A stretch of DNA of 56,138 nt from Phreatobacter sp. (lineage in GTDB: Bacteria; Pseudomonadota; Alphaproteobacteria; Rhizobiales; Phreatobacteraceae). Position numbers and translations under genes: made by a program. The DNA lies in the NCBI RefSeq assembly GCF_016793595.1, contig NZ_JAEULY010000006.1, positions 1 to 56,138 on the forward strand, given 5' to 3'. The first letter of the stretch is position 1. The number at the start of each line of letters is the position of its first letter. The notes beneath the pieces were generated by a model that was given only the letters and a program-made list of their open reading frames with translations, searched no databases and had not been told where the DNA came from. This document shows positions 50,895 through 56,138 of this stretch, one piece after another.

Positions 50895-52607
50895 CTAGGT
50901 CCCGACCGGGTCGAGAAGCCTCTTCAGCTCCTCCTTCTTGACCTTGCCGGTAGCGGTCATCGGCAGGGCATCGACGATGCGGAACGCCGGCACCTTGTAG
51001 GTCGCCATGTTCTTCGCGCACCACTGGCGCAGGTCGTCGGCTGAGAGATCCGGCGCCTTGACCCGATCGACGATCACGAAGGCCAGTGGCGCCTGGCCGC
51101 GCCGCTCGTCGTCGACGCCGATGACGCCCGAGCCGAGGATCGCGGGATGCTGGCCGAGCAGGGCCTCGATCTCGGACGGGAAGACGCTCATGCCATTGAC
51201 CTTGAGCATCTCCTTCCTGCGGCCAAGGAAGTGCAGGTAGCCTTCCTCGTCGAGCATGCCGATGTCGCCGGTGTGAAACCAGTCGCCGCGGATCGACTCG
51301 GCGCTGGCCTCGGGCTTGTTCCAGTAGTGGGTGAGGAGCGAAGGCGAAGAGACGACGATCTCGCCCTCGGTGCCGAGTGGTACGATCTCGCCGGTCTCGA
51401 AGGAACAGATGCGGAAGCGCGTGCCGGGCACCGGCAGGCCGACGAAGACCGGCTGGGTCTTCAGATCCCAGTCGTCCTGCTGCATGCCGAGGGTGAACGT
51501 GTCGTTGGTATGCGTCTCGGTCATACCCCAGGCCGCCTCGATCAGCGTCGCACCGGTCAGTGTTTTCCAGCGCTCGCGGAAGGCGAGGTTCAGCTTCTTG
51601 ACGAAGGAGGAGCAGGTCGTGGTCTTGAGCGAAGTCAGGTCGTAGCGGCCGACATCGGGGTGATCCATCACCTGAACGGCATTGTCGACGAGCAGTCCGG
51701 CGGTCTCGACCTTGTAGCGATCGACCGCAGCCATCCAGCCGACAGGGTCCCAGCGGGCGAGCAGGATCAACGTCGCGCCGGCGAAGACCGGCACGATCAG
51801 GCCGGCATTTTCGCCGGCGATCCAGAACAGCGGCATGAAATTGACGCGCACCCGGTCCCGCGACTGCCCGCTGTCGCGCGAGCAGACGGTCGCGGCGGTG
51901 TAGATCATGTGCCTCTGGGTATGGACGCAGCCCTTGGGCATGCCGGTCGTGCCGCCGGTGTAGTTGAGCGCGGCGACGGCATCGAGGTCGATATCGACCC
52001 GCGGCGGGGCGCCCGTGACGGCGCGCAGGGCGGCCATGAAATCGATCGCGTCGGCATGAGCCACCGGCGACTGATCGAGGCCGGCCGGCACGGGGAGCGT
52101 CGCATTGGCCGGCAGCATCTCGGCGATGCTGGTCGAAAAGACGGTGCGAACCTTCGTCCGGTCGCGAACGGCACGGACGAGATCGATCAGAGTGTCCTGC
52201 GCGACGATGATTTCCGCGTCGGTGTCGTTGAGCTCGTATTCGAGTTCGTGCTCCCGGAACATCGGGTTCACCGGCACGTGCACGCAGCCGAGCTTCAGGA
52301 TGCCGTAGAAGGCGATGACGAATTGCGGACTGCTCTGCAGGAACACGGCGATGCGGTCGCCGGACTTCGCGCCGTGCTGGCTCAGCAGCGCGGCGCATCT
52401 GTCGCTCAGCCGGTCGAGCTCGGCATAGGTGATCACCGTGCCGTAGAAGATCAGCGCGGGCTTGTCGGGGGCTTCCAGCGCCCGCCGGCGCAGATAGTCG
52501 CCGAGCGGAATCTCGCCAAAGGGATAGGCGAGCCTGGGCGAAACCTCCGCCGGCCAGTTCTTCCGCCATAGCGCGTCGAGACGCGCGTCATAGGCTGCCG
52601 CATCCAT
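50895..52607 (-). CDS. AMP-forming acyl-CoA synthetase
   Basis: A 570-residue ANL-superfamily ligase. The ATP loop is NYTGGTTGMPKGCVHTQRH, followed by AWGMTETHTND (A5 motif), GDWFHTGDIGMLDEEGYLHF and GRRKEMLKVNGMSVFPSEIE. The catalytic lysine motif at the C-terminus is TGKVKKEELKR. It converts a carboxylic acid to its CoA ester. Being embedded between the binding-protein and permease genes, it probably activates the imported acid, which the carboxylase at the end of the operon may then use. Confidence 0.92.
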   Translation of the reverse strand: MDAAAYDARLDALWRKNWPAEVSPRLAYPFGEIPLGDYLRRRALEAPDKPALIFYGTVITYAELDRLSDRCAALLSQHGAKSGDRIAVFLQSSPQFVIAFYGILKLGCVHVPVNPMFREHELEYELNDTDAEIIVAQDTLIDLVRAVRDRTKVRTVFSTSIAEMLPANATLPVPAGLDQSPVAHADAIDFMAALRAVTGAPPRVDIDLDAVAALNYTGGTTGMPKGCVHTQRHMIYTAATVCSRDSGQSRDRVRVNFMPLFWIAGENAGLIVPVFAGATLILLARWDPVGWMAAVDRYKVETAGLLVDNAVQVMDHPDVGRYDLTSLKTTTCSSFVKKLNLAFRERWKTLTGATLIEAAWGMTETHTNDTFTLGMQQDDWDLKTQPVFVGLPVPGTRFRICSFETGEIVPLGTEGEIVVSSPSLLTHYWNKPEASAESIRGDWFHTGDIGMLDEEGYLHFLGRRKEMLKVNGMSVFPSEIEALLGQHPAILGSGVIGVDDERRGQAPLAFVIVDRVKAPDLSADDLRQWCAKNMATYKVPAFRIVDALPMTATGKVKKEELKRLLDPVGT

Positions 52608-52626
52608 GTCGATGGCTCCCGCCCGC

Positions 52627-54201
52627 TCAGCGCTTCAGGCCGATTTCCTGGAGGTTCCGGTAGTAGCCCGGCCAGGGCCAGCCCTTGAACGAGACCTTGT
52701 CCTTGCGCCACGCGATGGTGATCAGCGGTCGGTATGTGGTCAGCCCGCCAAGCACCTCGTCGCGCTTGCGGCGGGCGATCTTGCGCAGAAGCTCGGCGCG
52801 CTTGCCGCGATCCATGATGCGCTGCTGCTGCTTGACGAGGGCGTCCATCTCGTCGTCCTCCGTGTAGGAGTAACTGCCCCAGCCCTGCCCGGCCTTGAAG
52901 CTGTGGAGATGGCCGGCCCAGGCGGTTCCGGGATCGCCGGGAACGTCGTGCGACCACATCCACGAGATGATGCCGTCCATGTCGGGCGGGCCCGAGCGGC
53001 CGCGCCGGCCGAGATTGATCCACGCGCCGTATTCCAGCTGGACAATGCGGCAGCGGATGCCGACGGCGGTGAGATAGGTGGCGCAGGCTTCGCCCATCTC
53101 CTTGATGTTCGGTTCCCGCGGCGTGGTGAGGTTGTAGAACGGCGTGTCGAGGCCGTTCGGGAAGCCCGCCTGCCGCATGAGGTCGCGGGCCTTGCGGACA
53201 TCATAGGGAAGGGGCTTCAGCTCGGGATCGTAGCCGGTCGAGCCTTCGCCGATCTCCGCATAGCGCTGGCCCTGACCGAACAGGACGCGGCGGATGATCG
53301 TGTCGAAGTTGATGGCATGGGCCGCGGCCTGCCGGACCCGCACATCCTTGAACGGCGAATTCGGCATGTGGGTGCCGAAGTTGAGAAACAGATTGTTGCC
53401 GCTGATGACCGAGGTGGTCTCCACGTTCGGCATCGCCTTGAACTCCTCGACGAGGGCCGGCGGCACGGCGTCGATCCAGTCCACGGCCCCGGTCTTGAAG
53501 GCGGCGACGCGGGTCAGGTCTTCCGGGATGAACTTGATCGTGACCGCCTTCACGCCCGGCCGATGATCGCGGTTCCAGTAGTCGTCGAAGGCCTCGAGCT
53601 GCATCTCCTCCTTCGGCTTCCAGGATACGAGCTTCCAGGGCCCGGTGCCGACCGGCGCGCGCGCAAACCCGTCCGGGCCCACCTGCTCGAAATAGCGCTT
53701 CGGCATGGCCCAGAGCTGGAGGTAGCGCTCGACGTAGACGGCGTTCGGTTCCTTGAAATGCAGCTTGAAGCGGTGATCATCGACGATCTCGAACCGCTCG
53801 ACGGCTGCCTGCAGATGCGACCAGCGGCTCTGCGCGGGATCGCGCAGGCGCTGATAGGAGAACTCGAAATCCGCCGAGGTGAGAGGGTCGCCGTTGTGGA
53901 ATTTCACGCCACGGCGAATGCGGATATCGATGATCGGTTTCTCCTCGGTGCCGACGATCTCGTAGCTCTCCGCGAGCCAGTTCCGCATCGTGCCCGATGG
54001 GTCGGGCCGGGTGAGCTGCTCGAACAGCTGCCCGACGCCATAGGTGTCGACGCCGGCGGAGTAGCGCACGGGATCGAGGGTCGTCGGCTCGGCGCCGAAG
54101 GCAAGCGTCAGACTGCCCTGCGCGGGGCCGCCTTGGGCCTTCAAGGGATGAGATGCGGCAACAAGGGCCGCGGACAGGACGAGGTCGCGCCTGCTCAGCA
54201 T
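52627..54201 (-). CDS. Dipeptide-type ABC transporter periplasmic binding protein (DppA-like)
   Basis: A 524-residue SBP_bac_5 protein. The signal MLSRRDLVLSAALVAASHPL includes an RR pair, so Tat export is possible. The mature protein has LAFGAEPTTLDPVRYSAGVD, RIRRGVKFHNGDPLTSADFE (the family signature) and WKLVSWKPKEEMQLEAFDDY. The ATG at 54201 is preferred; an upstream in-frame extension would run through the operator. It is first in the operon, 20 bp before the synthetase gene. Confidence 0.93.
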   Translation of the reverse strand: MLSRRDLVLSAALVAASHPLKAQGGPAQGSLTLAFGAEPTTLDPVRYSAGVDTYGVGQLFEQLTRPDPSGTMRNWLAESYEIVGTEEKPIIDIRIRRGVKFHNGDPLTSADFEFSYQRLRDPAQSRWSHLQAAVERFEIVDDHRFKLHFKEPNAVYVERYLQLWAMPKRYFEQVGPDGFARAPVGTGPWKLVSWKPKEEMQLEAFDDYWNRDHRPGVKAVTIKFIPEDLTRVAAFKTGAVDWIDAVPPALVEEFKAMPNVETTSVISGNNLFLNFGTHMPNSPFKDVRVRQAAAHAINFDTIIRRVLFGQGQRYAEIGEGSTGYDPELKPLPYDVRKARDLMRQAGFPNGLDTPFYNLTTPREPNIKEMGEACATYLTAVGIRCRIVQLEYGAWINLGRRGRSGPPDMDGIISWMWSHDVPGDPGTAWAGHLHSFKAGQGWGSYSYTEDDEMDALVKQQQRIMDRGKRAELLRKIARRKRDEVLGGLTTYRPLITIAWRKDKVSFKGWPWPGYYRNLQEIGLKR

Positions 54202-54291
54202 CGCGTTTTTCTCCCAGATCTTCCGCGCTGTCGTTGTCCGGCCGTTGCCGTGCAGCGCTATGGGTCGATCCGAGCACCTGCCCACAGTTCC

Positions 54292-54320
54292 TGTCAACCG
54301 TTAATTGTTAACAATTGACA
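54292..54320. promoter_or_regulatory. GntR operator flanked by divergent -35 elements
   Basis: A perfect 14-bp palindrome AATTGTTAACAATT (54303-54316) contains the TTGTTAACAA core that fits GntR/FCD sites (TNGTNNNACNA). It is bracketed by TGTCAA at 54292-54297 (minus-strand -35 TTGACA) and TTGACA at 54315-54320 (plus-strand -35). The -10 elements are weak; on the plus side TTGCAT follows at 17 bp. Repressor bound here would block both promoters. Confidence 0.7.
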
Positions 54321-54449
54321 CCGCTCGGCTGCCGATGTTGCATGGCTCGACGCCGTGCGGTGGCGTGCACGCGCATGGCGGGTTAGATGCTCGATTGCGA
54401 TGCGCGCGGGACAATTCCGTGCCGGCACCGAGCCGCAAACGGATCGACC

Positions 54450-55268
54450 ATGGTCCTTGAGACGACAGAACAAGCGCAGACCCCTGCCGCTCCGGGCGAG
54501 CGGATCCGGACCGCGACGGGCGACGGGCGCGGATCGCGCCTCAGAACGCTGCCCGAGCAGATCGTCGAGCAGCTCGGCATGGCCATCGTCGAGGGGCGCT
54601 ACGCCGAAGGCGAGCGCATCGTCGAGCAAAAACTGTCCGATGATTACGGGGTGAGCCGCGGCCCGGTCCGCGATGCGCTGCGGGCGCTGGAGACACGCGG
54701 CCTCGTGCGCATCTATCCGCGTCGCGGGGCCTATGCGGTTCCGCTGTCGCTCGACCTGATCGCCGACATGTTCAACATCCGCGCGCGCCTGCTCGGTCTC
54801 GCGGCCTCATACCTCGCCCGTCTCCACCCAATTGCCGGTCTCGCCGACCTGAAGGGTCGGGCGGAAGCACTGGAACGGGCGGTCGGCGACACGAATATCG
54901 ATTCCATGGAGTTCGCCATGGCCAACGGGCGGCTCGGCGCGGCGCTCTACCGCCATTGCGGCAGCGATTATCTCGCCGACTTCCTGCGCGACCAGGGCGA
55001 TCGCTCCATCTGGGGGTTCATCTGGCGCCAGCGACCGCTCGACTTCATAACGCCCGAGCGGCGACGCGAATCGGCGGTGATCTGGACCGAGGTGAGCCGC
55101 GCCGTTCACGCGGGGGAAGAGGCCGCTGCCGAGCGGGCGGTCTGGGACATCATGTACACCTCGCGCGACCAGGTGATCGCGACCCTGAGCCAGGTTCGCT
55201 CGGAAACGGTCAGCAGCCACAGGGTCATTTACGGGTCACCGGCCGCGACCGTCGGCCGCCAGCGATAG
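54450..55268 (+). CDS. GntR-family regulator with FCD ligand domain
   Basis: A 272-residue regulator. The winged helix spans about residues 35-100 (LPEQIVEQLGMAIVEGRYAE, LSDDYGVSRGPVRDALRALE, GLVRIYPRRGAYAVPLS). The C-terminal helical FCD-type domain should bind a small carboxylic acid or CoA ester with metal. It is divergent from the dpp-type operon with a palindrome between. The ATG at 54450 is the likely start; an upstream in-frame ATG at 54387 adds residues unlike the family. Confidence 0.9.
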   Translation: MVLETTEQAQTPAAPGERIRTATGDGRGSRLRTLPEQIVEQLGMAIVEGRYAEGERIVEQKLSDDYGVSRGPVRDALRALETRGLVRIYPRRGAYAVPLSLDLIADMFNIRARLLGLAASYLARLHPIAGLADLKGRAEALERAVGDTNIDSMEFAMANGRLGAALYRHCGSDYLADFLRDQGDRSIWGFIWRQRPLDFITPERRRESAVIWTEVSRAVHAGEEAAAERAVWDIMYTSRDQVIATLSQVRSETVSSHRVIYGSPAATVGRQR

Positions 55269-55347
55269 GCTCGGCCGCCGCCAGGTCGGGAGCGCGCGGG
55301 CAATCGGCTGTTTGCGTCGGAACTGCCGCTCGGGCAACGTCGTGCCG

Positions 55348-56004
55348 ATGCACATCCTCCTCGTCGACGATCATGCGCTGATCAGGGACGCGCTTCGCGC
55401 CATACTCGCGGAGGTCGCGCGCGATGCCGTCATCGCGGAGGCGGATTCCGCGCGCGGCGCAATGGGCATTGTCGAGCGCGCGCCCGATGCTCAGTTCGTC
55501 ATTCTCGATCTGGGGCTGCCCGACAGCGACGGGCTGCAGCTTCTCAAGGCCATTCGCGAACGGCGGCCGCGGGCCACGGTCGCCGTTCTGTCCAGCACCA
55601 CGGATCGCGATGTCATGGCGGAGGCGCTGGATGCCGGCGCCACCGGGTTCATTCCCAAATCCGTGCCGCGCGCGGTGATGGCCGGCGCTCTCGGCCTGAT
55701 TCTGGCGGGCGGCACCTATATTCCGCCAGAGGTCTGGCCCACCCGCCAGCCCGGCACGACGGCCGCTCCGGATGCGCGGGTACCCACAGCCGCTGACCTC
55801 GGGCTCACCGAGCGGCAGCTGCATGTCCTCGCCCTTCTGGTGGAGGGGCGCAGCAACAAGGCCATTGCACGATCGCTGTCGATCGCCGAAGTGACCGTGA
55901 AACATCACGTCACGTCGCTGATGCGCGCACTCAAGGTGCAGAATCGCACCGAAGCAGCGCTGACCATCTCCCGATATGGCTGGCGGTTGCCCGAGATCCG
56001 CTAG
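55348..56004 (+). CDS. LuxR-type (NarL/FixJ) response regulator, orphan
   Basis: A 218-residue protein. The receiver has DDH at residues 7-9, phospho-accepting D54 (VILDLGLPDSDG) and K in FIPKS. The C-terminal HTH is LTERQLHVLALLVEGRSNKA and IAEVTVKHHVTSLMRALKVQ. No kinase gene lies within the window. The ATG at 55348 is used. Its TAG stop sits in CTAG exactly where the IS5-family element begins, so the last bases may have been altered by insertion. Confidence 0.9.
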   Translation: MHILLVDDHALIRDALRAILAEVARDAVIAEADSARGAMGIVERAPDAQFVILDLGLPDSDGLQLLKAIRERRPRATVAVLSSTTDRDVMAEALDAGATGFIPKSVPRAVMAGALGLILAGGTYIPPEVWPTRQPGTTAAPDARVPTAADLGLTERQLHVLALLVEGRSNKAIARSLSIAEVTVKHHVTSLMRALKVQNRTEAALTISRYGWRLPEIR

Positions 56005-56138
56005 GGTCCGGACTCAATTGAGCCAGTATGCGGTTGTTGCGGCGATGAGGACGGTCGAGAGGTAGTTCCGGGCGAGCTTGTCGTAGCGGGTTGTGACGCG
56101 CCGGAAGTCCTTGAGCCTGCACCACATGCGTTCGACGC
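56005..56138 (-). mobile_element. IS5-family (IS427-like) insertion sequence, left end, partial
   Basis: The end GGGTCCGGACTC starts directly after CTAG, a target typical of IS427-group elements, and is followed by the 3' end of a transposase gene. The element continues past the right edge of the window, so its other inverted repeat and the target duplication cannot be seen. Confidence 0.75.
56014..56138 (-). CDS. IS5-family transposase, C-terminal part (partial, 5' end beyond window)
   Basis: The last 40 codons are open from the window edge to a TGA at 56016-56014. They translate to VERMWCRLKDFRRVTTRYDK followed by LARNYLSTVLIAATTAYWLN. This is the DDE-transposase tail of the IS5 family: the E of VERMW is the final catalytic glutamate, followed by the RRVTTRYDKLARN block. 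Confidence 0.85.
   Translation of the reverse strand, partial: VERMWCRLKDFRRVTTRYDKLARNYLSTVLIAATTAYWLN

Noticed and set aside
1..56138. CRISPR arrays, tRNA or rRNA genes, prophage or plasmid-transfer genes
   Set aside because: No regularly spaced repeats, no cloverleaf-like or rRNA sequences and no phage or conjugation proteins were recognised; the only mobile DNA is the IS end.

Overview
The window is high-GC DNA packed with genes, many in operons with 4-bp stop/start overlaps. It looks like chromosome from an alphaproteobacterium, most likely of the Hyphomicrobiales (Rhizobiales). Supporting this are a Tat-exported formate dehydrogenase flanked by the DUF3305/DUF3306/DUF6352/DUF6505 accessory genes, an orphan Bug-type binding protein, and OmpR-, CueR-, IclR- and GntR-type regulators. 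No rRNA, tRNA or CRISPR array was seen. The only mobile DNA is the end of an IS5-family element at the right edge. Genus cannot be decided from the sequence alone.

Layout. (1) 1-2181, minus: the N-terminal 727 residues of an autotransporter that runs off the left edge. (2) 2.6-8.0 kb: a small catabolic island with a two-subunit class I fumarase/tartrate dehydratase-like enzyme, a PIG3-type quinone oxidoreductase, an IclR regulator, a Bug solute-binding protein and, facing them, a DUF6282 metal-dependent hydrolase. (3) 8.4-10.0 kb: a small membrane protein and a WD40-cytochrome c fusion. (4) 10.0-21.6 kb: a membrane-associated formate dehydrogenase locus. The catalytic genes fdhA, fdhB and fdhC lie last, preceded by a 681-aa multi-[4Fe-4S] protein (divergent), a biotin/lipoate ligase-like protein, DUF6505, DUF6352, DUF3305, DUF3306, a TorD chaperone carrying an N-terminal DNA-binding domain, and a 74-aa Tat-signal protein. 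(5) 21.7-33.6 kb: cofactor supply for that enzyme, consisting of mobB, moeA, mobA, fdhD, a lone modA-like binding protein, a tungstate-type ABC transporter (tupABC) and, divergent from it, a regulator with a periplasmic-binding-protein-like domain plus two more MoeA paralogues, one fused to the same kind of binding domain. (6) 33.6-43.7 kb: copper homeostasis, with a P1B ATPase (copA) and divergent cueR sharing a textbook MerR-type promoter, then DUF411, CusF-like, cupredoxin, multicopper oxidase, TolC-like and small lipoprotein genes, preceded by an EnvZ/OmpR-like two-component pair. (7) 43.9-55.3 kb: a dipeptide/oligopeptide-type ABC transporter operon that also encodes an acyl-CoA synthetase and a 1097-aa biotin-dependent carboxylase, controlled by a divergent GntR/FCD regulator. 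(8) 55.3-56.1 kb: an orphan LuxR-type response regulator whose stop codon abuts the IS5-family end.

How the parts fit. Sections 4 and 5 form one functional block: oxyanion uptake (TupABC, ModA-like), metal insertion (MoeA paralogues), nucleotide attachment (MobA/MobB), sulfuration (FdhD), protein maturation (TorD and the DUF proteins), Tat export and electron transfer to the quinone pool through cytochrome b. Tungstate uptake together with extra MoeA copies raises the possibility that the enzyme, or a sister enzyme, uses tungsten. In section 6, a shared 10-bp-periodic direct repeat lies upstream of both the two-component genes and the copper operon, suggesting that the pair controls the operon. 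In section 7, a palindrome between divergent -35 elements is the probable GntR operator.
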